Shown one piece after another: positions 45,636 through 57,915 of a stretch of DNA of 64,000 bases (positions are counted from its first letter, which is position 1; each line of letters opens with the position of its first letter). Source of the DNA: Agelas oroides (lineage: Eukaryota > Porifera > Demospongiae > Agelasida > Agelasidae); the NCBI GenBank assembly GCA_949130485.1, contig OX422184.1, positions 21,468,824-21,532,823 on the forward strand, given 5' to 3'. The translations under genes and the position numbers were made by a program. The notes under the pieces were generated by a model, which did no database searches, was not told where the DNA came from, and was given only the letters and a program-made list of their open reading frames with translations.

Positions 45636-46586
45636 ACATCATAAGATTCTTATTACTTTAAGAATTTTATGTAACTATCCCAAATCTCTTGTAAGAAACT
45701 GTACTTAAGCACTGGGAATTTCTCATAAAATTTTACTGTGAATCTTTTGCATAAGAGTGCCTAAGGCCCTGAAGGTATTAGACTTTGCTCAAAATTGGAA
45801 CGCTGGATATGCCTAAGGCCCTGAAAGTATCAAACTTGGCTGCTGCCATGGTGATAATTAGAGCAATTTGTCATGAGACAGATTTCTAATTGACACCAAA
45901 TAAGTGGTTAATTATAGCCTTACAGACATACATTCAGGCTGCACCCTGGATATTGACCATAAATCTCCTTGGCTACCATAAAATAACGAATCCGTTCATA
46001 TGAGATTGCTCATAATACTAGGGGAATGTAGCTAGAACATTGCAGGGCAAGCGTGAGGAAGCAATGCAGTTAGTTGCCAAGTTAATGATTCATCAGTGTA
46101 TTACCAGATCACAAGGTTTGTCAGTCTCTACAGTCTGCCACAAGCTTCTAACACGTGAGGGTTCAGTAATCCAAATGCAGTAAATAGCTAGCTTGCCATG
46201 TGTGGAGAAGTAGCTACCACACAATAGAGCCATTTATCTTGCCTAAGCCGCTACTGTCTCAGGGCTTTAGTGCTGACCTCTGTTTTTTTTTGTGAACACA
46301 CAGGCTGGTTTGTCATGCATAGTCATTTCACAAATAGCAAAGGAAAATTACCATGCATGCTAAATACACAGCTAGACAACCTTACTCTAAACTGTTGAAG
46401 TAAACAGTTATCTGCCACCTTCTGTGTTAAGTAGCCTTTTTGTTTGCACAGCTGCCTGCCTTCGTACAGTACATGTTTATGCTCCAGCTTTCTCTCCTAG
46501 ACGTTTCTTCTAACTTGTGTTTTCACTCGTGCAGACACGCTAGAACTCCTGGCTGCTGCATGCTGAGTGGAAATTTTACTTCTGCA
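45636..46586. other. No gene seen
   Basis: Contains a short direct repeat GCCTAAGGCCCTGAA(G/A)GTAT (about 45760 and 45810) and a fragment of the TGGGGCGAGCGTGAG family at about 46030-46085. No exon recognised. Confidence 0.4.
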
Positions 46587-46590
46587 TTAA

Positions 46591-49510
46591 CCCTTTATAC
46601 CCGAATGACGACTATAGTCGTCATGAATCTCGGTACGTTTATTACGAATGACGACTATAGTCGTCATGCCCACCACCTACTGAACAGCGCGCTATACCCC
46701 GCGGCTACGTACAGCTGCCGCTTCACGCGTACAGCGACAGACGCGTTTATGATCAACTACCACCTACGCGAAGGGACAACCCCAGTAACTTACCTCACGT
46801 AAGAGATAAGCGCTCCAGTTCTTCAGCTTCTTACCGAGGTTAGCCCCTCCCACATGATTATAGCATGCACAAAATAAATATTTATAAACATTGAATAATG
46901 CAAACAGGATGGCTGAAAACACAGATAGAGCCTTCCTGACGGCGGAGGAAGTGGAGATTCAGATGAGGAAGATGACTACTTGAGGGGTGCTGGCTTGGAC
47001 GACATCATCTTTCCTGGAAGTGATGATGAGCTCGGCTTTGAGGAAGAGGAGGTAGACAATGGGTCCGATTCTGAAGGAGAGGAAGAACAAGAGACTGAAT
47101 TGTAAGCAGCTGGATACAAACAGCAAACAGAACAATATTTTATAATATAGTCATTTCTTTGTACAGGACCACCAATGAAACAGCAGACCCTCTGATACCA
47201 TTGGACACGAGGTACCTGGCAATGTTCCTTTAGCTCCATGTCCATGTGGATCCATACATCCACCCACATATACAACGCATATACCGATACCACTCATGTA
47301 CCACAAAAATACACACTCTAACATATTTATACACAAAAAAAGAACACACACATAGTCTCGCATGGCCAGATAAACCCTCTGGCCACATGAGACTAACACA
47401 CACAGACACAAAGGAACATGTAACATATACATACACACGCCACAGCAATAGCAATACACATTTACTACATTTACAGTCACATGTAAAACAATTACACATA
47501 GATACCTACACACATAGTTATTAAGAAAATGTGCACTTGTTTGCAGCATCGACTCCCTGGAATGGTCGACTAACCTGAGCCCTGTAACAGTCCGTCCATT
47601 CACCAGTCACTTTGGACCCACACTCCCAATACCTCGTAGTCCCCTACATACCTTTCTCCTCATCTTCACCACCACCATACTCCAGTGGATTGTTGATCAG
47701 ACCAACCTGTTTGCACTGCAGTGTATGGGAGAGGAAAAGTTTGAGGTGTGGCAACAGGTATCGGTGGAAGAGATCATGGCATACATGGGTTTTACGATCC
47801 TAACGGGTATAGTGAAGCTGCCATCAATACCAGACTATTGGAAAAGGAATGAAATCTTTCATTACGAACCTATAGCCAGCAGGATCACAAGGGATCGGTT
47901 TTTCGAAATCCAGCGGTATATTCACTTTTCCGACAACTCCACTCTAGCTGACCCCGGTACTGATGGTTATGACAGGCTTGGTAAGATCAGACCAGTGATT
48001 GAGATGATCAATGAGGAACTCTTGACACTCTACCACCCTCACAAGGAAGTAAGCATCGATGAAGCTATGATCCCCTTCAAAGGCCGCTCATCAATGAAGC
48101 AGTACTTGCCAAAAAAACCTGTGAAGAGAGGATTTAAGGTTTGGATAAGGGCAGATGCTGTTAACGGCTACATATCAGAATTCTATGTCTACACGGGAAA
48201 GGAGGGAGGTATTGCTGAGGTTAATTTAGGCGCTAAAGTAGTTATGTCACTTACAAAACAATTGACAGGTCTGTATCACCATGTATATTTTGACAACTAT
48301 TTTACAAGTATATCACTATTACTCGATCTCCTCAAGACAGGCATATACGGTTGTGGAACAATGAGAAGTAACAGGAAAGGAAGCCCAAGTGACTTACCAG
48401 CCATTGCAAAAAAAGGATTCACAGAAAGGGGACAATCCAAGACATGGAAATATGAAAATCTGACTGTCACTGTTTGGCAAGACACCAGGCCCGTAGTTGT
48501 TGCCGCTACGAACAGTGATCCCACCACAAGCACGTCTGTTACAAGAAAGCAACGAGATGGTACACAGATAAACGTACAATCACCGTTATCGGTTAGACTT
48601 TATAATAAGTATATGGGAGGAGTGGATCATAATGACCAATTATGGGGATATTATCATGTAAGGCTCAAAAGTAGGAAGTACTATCGATACATCTTTTGGT
48701 TTATGTTTGAAGTAGCTATTACAAACTCATTCATTTTATGCAAACATCATACTGACCTTGGCATCCTTGACATCAAGATGTTTCGTGTTGAGCTGGCTAA
48801 ATCACTCATTGGAGATTACTGCAGCCGCAAACGCTCAAGTTGTGCAGTCCCACAACAGACGTCAAAGAAGTTTTGCCCGGCACACTTTCCAGTTCGTGGA
48901 TCTGACAAAAACCATCGCTGCCACTACTGCCATCTATACAGGAAAGAGCGGCATGAAACAAAGTGGTTTTGTAGGGACTGTGGGTACTTCTTGTGTCACA
49001 ATGGAACTGAGGAAGACTGTTTTTACATTTACCACAACAAATATGTATCAGTAGCTTCCAACTAACCTTGTCCTGTATTCTCCTGTATTATCACTAGCAT
49101 GTGCTCTTGTACAACCTGTCACATAATAACAAATACCACTACTCCACGTTACGAACTGTGTGAATGGGCTCTAGCAGTTACTAAACAATACCAGCGAGGC
49201 ATTTCTAGAGACGCTATCGAATCGGTAGTGCTCATGTGGCATTGTATATACACCGTCCCTCCCGTACGCTTACCTGTTTAGGCGTTTTATGACGGTCATC
49301 TTGGTGATCGGCACGTCCCAAGCCGTTAGTAGGCGTTCGGTGGCATCTCCAATCACCGCTCTAGTCACGAATCAGGTCGTCTTAACCTCAAAGACAACAC
49401 AACTTGAAAAAAAACGGCATGGTCTTAATCGCTGTCACGTGCATGTCAGACACTTAAAAATGTTATCGTTTTTAGGGATTCTCACGTTCGTAATAATCGC
49501 GTATAAAGGG
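46591..49510 (+). mobile_element. piggyBac transposon, apparently full length
   Basis: Starts CCCTTTATACCCGA and ends with the complement of CCCTTTATACGCGA (13 of 14 matching), flanked by TTAA at 46587-46590 and 49511-49514. The TTAA target and precise ends are diagnostic of the piggyBac superfamily. The left end has the palindrome ATGACGACTATAGTCGTCAT twice (46605-46624, 46648-46667); the right end has none. It encodes the transposase described at 46909-49065. Confidence 0.95.
46909..49065 (+). CDS. piggyBac transposase (DDE_Tnp_1_7), spliced, N-terminus frameshifted
   Basis: It cuts and pastes DNA at TTAA sites. The 3' coding exon (47547-49065) contains an uninterrupted DDE domain. Counting from the internal Met at 47725, the likely catalytic aspartates are D112 (VSIDEAMIPFKGR), D190 (VYFDNYFTS) and D301 (GGVDHNDQLWGYY). 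The C-terminus has the Cys/His-rich zinc-binding tail (CHYC, CRDC, CHN.TEEDC). Upstream reading suggests three small exons' worth of splicing. The first exon ends GAATT|GTAAGC at 47101, exon 2 spans 47167-47211, and the last exon begins at 47547 after TTTGCAG, all in one frame. The first exon has the acidic linker typical of the family (DEED, DDELGFEEEE), but the ATG at 46909 is in another frame, so one small indel near 46940-46975 breaks it. The core looks functional; the start may be dead or replaced by another start. Confidence 0.93.
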
Positions 49511-49514
49511 TTAA

Positions 49515-50030
49515 ACCCGCAATTCAACTCACTAGTGTGGGGCCTGCTCATGCTCGCCTCAACAAGCTGCAGATGACCTCTTCCAACTAGGCGAATGTAG
49601 AATATTGTGAGGTGAGCGTGAGCAAGCAATACACTATGGTATTGAACTGTCGTACAACTAAGGCTTTACTAGTGAAGTGTCAGAAAACAGCACCCAGGCC
49701 GTGGCATGTGGGTAAACAAGGTTTGTCAGTGCTTACTCACTGAGAGAAGATTGTCGTGGCTGCAGAGAATAGCTTGTCATGGAGTGGCATGGCCTGGCAG
49801 TCGTCACACATCTGCCAAGAAGGAGGATCATGGATCCTTCGTTCAGCCTGTACTTGACTACACAATTGTTAGCCCTTGTATACATCAGGCCCTAGCAGCC
49901 CATCTGGGATGTCGCTGTGAACATAACTGCTATCCTGCCGGCCCTTATGCACTAGATGCGCATGCCCCCCCCTCCCCCAAAAGATTTTACGCAAGTGCTA
50001 TGTACGCAATTAGGACACTTCCAACTAACT
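49515..50030. other. Transposon fragment and upstream flank of the HIRAN-like ORF
   Basis: About 49530-49640 is a fragment of the TGGGGCGAGCGTGAG family (CACTAGTGTGGGGCCTGCTC and GGTGAGCGTGAGCAAGCAAT). The rest shows no exon. I see no TATA box close to the ATG at 50031. Confidence 0.4.
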
Positions 50031-50393
50031 ATGGCGACGACTCTCAGGATCGAGAGTACTGTTCGCGGACATCATGTTTACAAAGCTGCGTGGTCTCCCT
50101 ACATCGGAGAAGAGCTGCCAGTTCAACGCGAGGTCAATAACATTCACAACGACTTCGCTGTAGCTGTCCTCAAGAACGGCAACACTGTCGGTCATGTACC
50201 ACGGGAAATTTCCAGAGTCTGCTGGTATTTCTTGCACAAGAGTGGCAGCGAGATGACTTGCATCGTCAATGGTCACAGAAGACGTTCTGAAGTTGATGGG
50301 AAAGGACTCGTGGTTCCGTGCGTGTACATCTTCAGAGGGAAACAAAAGCACCTTGACAGACTGATAAACCTGTTTGCTAAACTAGCAGCTTAA
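50031..50393 (+). CDS. HIRAN-like domain protein, single exon
   Basis: A 120-codon ORF. I chose the ATG at 50031 because the domain pattern begins soon after it. An in-frame ATG 25 codons earlier adds only a proline-rich stretch. The order of motifs is VRGHHVYKAAWSPYIGEELP (about residues 9-28), REVNNIHNDFAVAVLKNG, VGHVPREIS, WYFLHKSG.EMTC, and VPCVYIF near the end. This is the small beta-barrel pattern (R...N..D..A..V..+G..+G++P) of HIRAN domains, which in other proteins bind DNA ends or stalled forks. Stand-alone versions are, from memory, numerous in sponge genomes, with no known role. The frame is intact, so it may be expressed. Two decayed relatives lie in the duplications. Confidence 0.7.
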   Translation: MATTLRIESTVRGHHVYKAAWSPYIGEELPVQREVNNIHNDFAVAVLKNGNTVGHVPREISRVCWYFLHKSGSEMTCIVNGHRRRSEVDGKGLVVPCVYIFRGKQKHLDRLINLFAKLAA

Positions 50394-52290
50394 AACTTGG
50401 AACATCTAACCGGCTTTTCTAAAAGCCACAAAACTTACAAAAGATTCACCAACTACTATAGTCTTACTGAACGCACTTGCAACGTACAGTAAGCACGTGT
50501 AGTTTTGATGTTCCAGAAGACGCTCACCGGGGGGCGTTATAACGAGTCAAACTACCCGGTGCAGGAACTTTGGCGGAAAAGAGGGGGGGGGGCCTATTTT
50601 CGAAGGGGGCGTATTAGCGGGACACTACGGTACTACAAGTATCAATACAGCATTCAACTACCTGAACAGTGTTTCATCTAAAAAAATGTTTGGAAGTGAA
50701 AGTGTTTGGAAATTGCACAGCACAAAGCACTTTGTGACACTCTGCTTTTGGCTCCCTGCACTTTGCTAATTAGAGAACACCAAGATTGTAGTGGGATGTG
50801 GCTGAAGTTAGCTCTTAGTTTATTATGCTACTAGTATAGAATAATTCATGATTAAACAAACTTCTATCCCTTCGGAGGAAAGCTAGTCTGCTTGGGGGAA
50901 GTTTCCCCCCTTCCCCCACCTGTAGGTGAAACCCTGCCAAACTACTCAAAACTGCAACTGAGAAGCTTGGACTCACCCTATCTCTGGCGGTACTAGGCAG
51001 CTAGCCCTCAGGCATATCAATAGCTTGATTTGGGACTAGTAGCAAAGCTAAGCAAGGCTACCTCAACAGTCATGACCACAGAACTACTGGAGCTAGACTC
51101 CTCATGCAAACCTTACAGAAATTAATAAAAGGCAGCTGCACATCTTTGTGGAGCCAAGGTAACTGTTTACAGTATCATTTGTCTATGCATTTCTGTTCCA
51201 TGCCTGAATAGATGTAAGCCATGCCTGTTCCATACATGGAATGGTAGACTCATGCTGACTTAGTGGAGCCAAGGCAATCTTTTAGAGTAACATGTGTCCA
51301 CACATGGCTGTCCCACCTATTTCTTGCATGAACTTACACATGAAGTTATGTATGAAGAAAACCATACCTGTATTATGCATGGCACGAAATGGAGAATGAT
51401 GAATGGAACATGCATGGAATTGTAGATTCATGTAGTGCATGTATTACGCATGATACATGTATGGATCTACCACACTATAGGTAGTTTAGCATTAACCCAA
51501 TGGATATGGATTACTCACAGATGTACAAACAATACATTCCATAGACCTACATGTAATGTAATAATGATCAATGCCCACACAGTACACAAGAACATGCCAT
51601 GCTGTGCTCTTGTGGTTTTGTAGCTTATTAACCTCTGACCAGCTGTGCAAACTTGGAACTGTCCCAAGATCCTTCCTTAACCATGAGTGTTCTTCCCAGC
51701 TTTTATTATACCACTATGTCATTACCACCTCGTATTACATAAGCTCCCAACAATATGCCCCCACCCCTTTTTACATACCACTTTGAGGTAAAAGTTGGGA
51801 GGTGTATGCTCGAATATTCAATTAGCATCGTTCATACACCCCACACCCCACCAGGTTCCTCGTGATGTTACACACAAGAACAAAATCACGACGGCTTCTG
51901 TGACTTTCTGGAAGAATGACAGCTTTGCCAAAGTGTACTACGGAAACTCACTGACACTTGTATAGATACTAAGCTGAGAAGCATTGAAGTAACTTGCTTC
52001 GTCAGTGGTGACATAGAAGGACCCCGTGTAAGCTCGTACCGCAAGCAACAATGACACTTGCTATGGGGTAATTACACAAGCAAGAAATACTTATGCAAGG
52101 GTTAGGAGGGCATTTGGAAAGAAGCAAGCACAGCAAAGTAGACAGCGATAGGGAAGTCACTATGCCATCCGATTTTGGTGCTAGTCAAAGGTTGTAAAAC
52201 CTCACTAATGTCCACAAACCCATCAAAAACACACTCGTACACCCTTGGGTGCAAACTCTGGGAAGCAATCTGATCAACACAGTACATCAC

Positions 52291-52415
52291 TAAGTACCTC
52301 CCAACACTTGAATGTGTTTACAAATGGCAGGGCTTCGCCTCTAAGAATTAGAAACGTTTGTCTTGAAAATCTTGTTTGCTTGTGTGTACATATATTGTCT
52401 GGTATGTACATTTAT
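52291..52415. other. Micro-inversion in duplication copy 3
   Basis: The words AAGTACCTCCCAACACTTGA and CTCTAAGAATTAGAAACGTT here are the reverse complement of the corresponding stretch in copies 1 and 2 (about 12745-12880 and 33990-34120), while sequence on both sides stays in the usual orientation. Confidence 0.75.
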
Positions 52416-54701
52416 TGTTGTCAATGATGTATAGCAAACAAAATAGTGCTGATTAGCAACAACATTCCTGAACCTCACCTGAGAATACACATACATTGGT
52501 CATGAAACAAGGGTTCCATCACATGCACAGAACAGGGATAGGCAACATAATAGGAAAAATTCTGTAGCCCTTGCTAAGGTCATGTGGATGCTCAAGCAAC
52601 TGAGTGGGGATGGCAGACACAAACCCAGCTGTGGTTCGTGATTAAGATGATGGATGAAAATTGTACTTTTTATTGATTGGAAGATCACCCTTGACTTTGA
52701 ACACATTAACATGGGGTGCTAGGAGACTTGGGCGAGCAAAAATGTACAACTCTCGAAAATATGCCCAACCCCCTATTTGAGAAGCATTGGAAGCAGGCAT
52801 TGCATGGCGAATGGCATGTTTATAACTGGGCCTGGTATGCAGTGGGCATTAATGATTATTCCAAGGTTTTCATTACACACAAGAACATGGCATGCTGTGG
52901 TTTTGTGGCTTGTAGCATATTAACATCTGACTTGTATGTAACCATGGAAGCCTGTCTCAAGTCAGGGTTTCAAATATGGGGGGTGGGGGTGCAATCGCCT
53001 CCCCCCCCCCCCCCCTTGCCAGAGTCTCACCTCCCCTTGGAAATTAGGTTAGCATTTTTTTCAAGGGGTAATTGGATGTAATGAATATACAGAACTGAAA
53101 CTCACCACAAGGAATATACAGCATAAGGTGACCTGAGGCTAAACACAAGGAGAATGTACAGTTTTTAACCTAAACAGCTATTCTTCTACTCTTTCTGTTC
53201 CATGTATCTACAATGTCTTCAAGGTCACTATCTATAGACAGTGTGCCTGCTTGGGCGTGGTCCATATATTATACTTGAAAGTATATGATTTTCTGCATAC
53301 TCACTGCCATTTTGTAGGGCAGTAAAATAGCAGTAATGTACATACACATGGACCACTTGTTGGCTCCTTACCAGCAATACTGACAGCTGGATCGCTTAGT
53401 GGCTCATGTACGTTATAAGGCTAATAGTGATGCATGTCATACTGCAGTGATTTTAGATGCGGCTCATGGTAATGTTCAGCAGCCAGCTCACAGCTTCGTC
53501 ACTGTATAAACCTGCTGGTCAGAGCCATTATTCTTGCCCCACATTACGTCATCAGAAAATGACGCCACAGCTCGTGACGTCACTGCCACTTGTAACCACG
53601 CCCATTTAGGCACATGGTCTATAGATGTTAAGCATCTTACAGAAATACGGTCATCTCACATGTCACTTGAAAACCACAAATGGTCTGAAAATGCACCAGA
53701 AGAGGGTCTGAAATTCAAAAATTTCTGGGGGCATGCCCCCCCCCCCTAAATTTTTTTTGGGAATTTCACCAAACCTTCCTTTCCTCCCATTTTTTGCCCT
53801 ACCCATACAGGAAGGGTCTGGGAACCAAACTAATGGGCTACAGTGTAGCCAGTAGCATGTATATATAGCATTGTGATTTTACTGCCTAGTAAGTATTGTG
53901 TAGCACTGTAAGATTTCCTGGCTAGCTATACACACACAACATTACTACAAGTGTCTATATCCAAATATTGAACTATAGGTTGGAACTGCAACTGAGGAGT
54001 TTGGACTCACCCTGTCTCTGGCTTTATAGGCAGTTAGCTCTCAGGCATATCAGTAGCTGTTTGCTTGACTGGAGGCCAGCAGTAAAGCCAAACAAGACTA
54101 CTTGAGCAAGACGTCTCTAGAAATAAATGAACAGCAGCTGTACTCTGCAGCTGGTAACAGTTTGTGGAGCCCTGGTAATTGTTTACAGTATCATTTGTCC
54201 ATGTAAGGCTGTTCCATGCATAAAAAGAACAGAACCACACCTGTATCATGTATGGCCTGGAAGGAAGACTGATGCATGGAACATGCGTGGACTTGTTGAC
54301 TCATGCATACATGCACAGTTAAAAATTGGGTGTTTAAGTACACCCTATATGGGGTGTTTCAATAAACCCACACCCTAAAAGGTGTTAGCAAGCACCCTAG
54401 AGTGCTTTATTAACACTTGATGTACCCAAGACTGAGTGTAAGTGTTGACAAACACCAATGTGAGGTGTTTCTCTACACCTCACATTGCTAGCATACTATA
54501 ATGAGGTTAAGTCATGAGGGATGGTTAAGAGAATTTGGCTGTATAACGTGTTGTTATGGTATTGGAGTGGAGCTTACTAATAGCCAGGTTTGTACCATCT
54601 GAGCTAATTAGGTACAGTTCAATAATTAAGGTAAACGATTACCATGCACATTCGATATAACTTGCAGCTGAAATCTTAGCTGACCATTCAAATTTACCGA
54701 C

Positions 54702-55745
54702 CAACTTGATATTCTGAATGCACAGGTAGAGTGGAGTTGATTGATACCCAGTTTGTCCCATCTGAGGTTGGTTAGGTCCCATAGATTTGAAAAACGTTAG
54801 GCGATTTAATATTCGATATGGTGTAAAACCATATTTTCCCATTCCAGCCCACCTCAAACTTGACTTCAGTCAAAAAACAACTTGATATTCTGAATGCACA
54901 GGTAGAGTGGAGTTGATTGATACCCAGTTTGTCCCATCTGAGGTTGGTTAGGTCCCATAGATTTGAAAAACGTTAGGCGATTTAATATTCGATATGGTGT
55001 AAAACCATATTTTCCCATTCCAGCCCACCTCAAACTTGACTTCAGTCAAAAAACAACTTGATATTCTGAATGCACAGGTAGAGTGGAGTTGATTGATACC
55101 CAGTTTGTCCCATCTGAGGTTGGTTAGGTCCCATAGGTTTGAAAAACGTTAGGCGATTTAATATTCGATATGGTGTAAAACCATATTTTCCCATTCCAGC
55201 CCACCTCAAACTTGACTTCAGTCAAAAAACAACTTGATATTCTGAATGCACAGGTAGAGTGGAGTTGATTGATACCCAGTTTGTCCCATCTGAGGTTGGT
55301 TAGGTCCCATAGGTTTGAAAAACGTTAGGCGATTTAATATTCGATATGGTGTAAAACCATATTTTCCCATTCCAGCCCACCTCAAACTTGACTTCAGTCA
55401 AAAAACAACTTGATATTCTGAATGCACAGGTAGAGTGGAGTTGATTGATACCCAGTTTGTCCCATCTGAGGTTGGTTAGGTCCCATAGGTTTGAAAAACG
55501 TTAGGCGATTTAATATTCGATATGGTGTAAAACCATATTTTCCCATTCCAGTCCACCTCAAACTTGACTTCAGTCAAAAAACAACTTGATATTCTGAATG
55601 CACAGGTAGAGTGGAGTTGATTGATACCCAGTTTGTCCCATCTGAGGTTGGTTAGGTCCCATAGATTTGAAAAACGTTAGGCGATTTAATATTCGATATG
55701 GTGTAAAACCATATTTTCCCATTCCAGCCCACCTCAAACTTGACT
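54702..55745. repeat. Six tandem copies of a 176-bp repeat
   Basis: Units start CAACTTGATATTCTGAATGC at 54702, 54878, 55054, 55230, 55406 and 55582; the last is cut at about 55745. They are almost identical, the main variant being CCCATAGATTTG versus CCCATAGGTTTG. Each unit contains a palindrome ATATGGTGTAAAACCATAT. Confidence 0.98.
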
Positions 55746-56221
55746 TATTCTGATTCTCAGATTCAGCTTCAGCCACAATGATTTACATTATAATATGATT
55801 GATATGATATGACAGAATGATACATAGATTATGTGATACTGCACTTGTAGTACGTATGTGGATGGGGTATGGACTAAGTAAGTCATCAGTGGAAATCAAT
55901 GCCTCAGAGTCTAGTGGTTGTAAAGTGTAAACTCTAGAGCACTCATATGGTGTTGTTTTGGAGTTGTTGCTTAAACTCCTATATCCGAAGGGACCACTAA
56001 AGGCTGTATTCATCAAAAAGTTTGAGGTGAGTGACATTGGAATTAATAACTTCATCAATCTCCCTTGCTCGATTCAAACTAACTTTCACAACCCTTTAAG
56101 AGTATCCTAGGATATTTACTCTTACATATCAACAAGAGCACAGACTATAGCTACCATCATTAGCCACACACGAAGACCTCCCATGCTTTTGTTGCTTCAG
56201 CTGCTGCATGTAGTCCTAGGG
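55746..56221. other. Element interior, no exon recognised
   Basis: Sequence between the 176-bp array and the nested Mutator-like element. Short ORFs only. It could contain 5' exons of the gene ending at 57764, but none is identifiable by motif. Confidence 0.35.
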
Positions 56222-57002
56222 TAGCCTCGTTCCCAGGCCACTCCCAGATTTTATCTCGCAGCCGTGGAGAAAAATCAGGAGAAGGCCTTGGAGCAATACT
56301 ATGTCACGGACCGGAAATGGTGGACTTGGTTTCATAATGATGGCAACGTGCCCACGCAATATGTGGCCAGTACAGCAAGCGATCGAATGGTAAAGCTTGC
56401 CTAGGCGTTTTGCCAACAGTTACGCACTTCGCAAGTACCAATTTACTAACGAAGGATGTATAGATGTAAGTGGAAGGCGTTATGCGTGTAAGTCGACTGA
56501 GGAAAGTAGGAGCTGAGGGCAAACGCGTCGCTCCGTGTCAAAGTAAGTGTCTGCACTCGGACCACTATCCTCAAAGAGGCTCAGAGCCAGGGCTAAACGG
56601 CTTAGATAACTTGTACATACCTACAAGTAGCCTTGCCATCTGTTTCTACGTCCTTGAGGATGGTGGCCCAAGTGCAGAGACTTAATTGTTTTGACACGGA
56701 GCGACGTGCTTGCCTTGAGGCCTGCTGTTCCTCAGTTGACGTACACACATAACCCCTTCCACTTACGTCTATACATCCTTCGTTAGCAACTTGGTACTTG
56801 CGAAGTCTGTAGCTGTTGGCATAACGCCTGGGCAAGCTTTACTATTTGATCGCTTGCTGTATTGGCCGCTTAATGCGTGAGCATCATTACGAAACCGAGT
56901 CCACCATTTCTGGTCTGTGACGTAGTATTGCTCCCAGGTCTTCTCCCGAGTTTTCTCCATGGCTGCGAGATAAAATCTGGGAGTGGCCTGGGAACGAGGC
57001 TA
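56222..57002. mobile_element. Mutator-like element M7, fully fold-back, nested
   Basis: TAGCCTCGTTCCCAGGCCAC start, GTGGCCTGGGAACGAGGCTA end, flanked by GTCCTAGGG on both sides (56213-56221, 57003-57011). Unlike M1-M4, almost its whole 781 bp is an inverted repeat (arms about 330 bp, centre about 56600-56690) with moderate divergence. The arms contain an open stretch with the words RKYQ and NEGCIDVSGR before a GTAAGTGG donor, present in both orientations. It is inserted in the EnSpm-like element, so it is younger. Confidence 0.92.
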
Positions 57003-57443
57003 GTCCTAGGGCTTGTCTGGAAGTGCACAGGTGTAGGGAACTGTCTGATCATCTGTTGGGCAGTTACCCACTTTGTAGGTGCACTTCAATTCATTTGAAA
57101 AGAACTTGTGCAGTAGCCTTCAACTTAATTGGATTAGTCAAAATTCCAAGAATTGAATTTCTTCCGCTAGATTGAGTCTACGATTCTATTAGAATGATGA
57201 CGATATCTGAAACTGCTCAATTACAGAGGTATATGCTATAGAGAGAAAGTCCGTTAAAAGAGCTTTCACTGCATTTCCAACTTGTTTTGTTTTGGCGAGG
57301 GGGTGGATAGGAGGGAAGTACAGCATCTTGATTGGACACGCATGCATGTTAGCAATGTAGGAGTAGAGTTTGTATGCTAAATCATTGTCTTGTGCCATGA
57401 ACCGTCCTATTTTATTTATGATTGTTTTGCCTTATTCTTGCAG
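57003..57443. other. Intron-like sequence upstream of the 57444 exon
   Basis: A minus-strand ORF (57189-57398) overlaps here but shows no recognisable domain. The last bases before 57444 form a pyrimidine-rich acceptor (TTGCCTTATTCTTGCAG). Confidence 0.4.
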
Positions 57444-57764
57444 GCATGTGACATTGATGTCGACAGGGAGATAAGTGAAATTGCTCAGTCAGCTCCCTAC
57501 ATTGTACAGACTGGAAGAGCCGGATCTGAAAATGTGCAATTTTTTATTGCACGTGAGAGGCACGTTGTATGTGAGAGCAAGTCATTACTGGATGCTGTCA
57601 TTGACTTAATTGCTTGTTACTATGTCTTCGATATTTCTTATCCAAAAGGAGTGCAAGGCATTTTAGTTTTTTTTGAACACTGTGTGTTTTGTATGAAATT
57701 TTCACAGCCATTACCTCTTTGTACGCAGAAACTTGTTACTAGTTTAAAAAAGGTTGCTGTTTAA
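57444..57764 (+). CDS. Terminal exon of an uncharacterised transposon-linked protein
   Basis: After the TTCTTGCAG acceptor, 106 codons run to a TAA. The peptide includes ACDIDVDREISEIAQSAPYI, then FFIARERHVVCESKS, LLDAVIDLIACYYVFDISYP and KGVQGILVFFEHCVF. The last block (..DLI..YYVFDI.YPK....+L.F....) recurs, from memory, at the C-terminus of many unnamed proteins of fish and marine invertebrates that I believe are transposon-encoded. Its position inside the EnSpm-like element supports that. Upstream exons were not found, and most of the gene may have been lost to the array and the nested element. The function is unknown. Confidence 0.6.
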   Translation, partial: ACDIDVDREISEIAQSAPYIVQTGRAGSENVQFFIARERHVVCESKSLLDAVIDLIACYYVFDISYPKGVQGILVFFEHCVFCMKFSQPLPLCTQKLVTSLKKVAV

Positions 57765-57915
57765 TTGTTGTTCTATAGAACTAGCTAATTATCTTTAGGA
57801 TTGTACATTATTTGCTTGTAAATCTAAACTGTTCTTATATAACTATATGATCAATTTTAGAAGCACTACAAAATTGCTATTGCATGATCACCATGGCAAA
57901 TTTACAGTAAAATAC
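57765..57915. other. Short non-coding stretch after the terminal exon
   Basis: AT-rich sequence between the TAA at 57762-57764 and the GGGTGT-rich subterminal region. No polyadenylation signal of the AATAAA form was seen here. Confidence 0.35.

Noticed and set aside
47151..47603. 150-codon minus-strand ORF with many Cys and Val
   Set aside because: It lies antisense to the second and third introns and exons of the piggyBac gene; the sequence there is (ACAC)-rich and gives a biased peptide.
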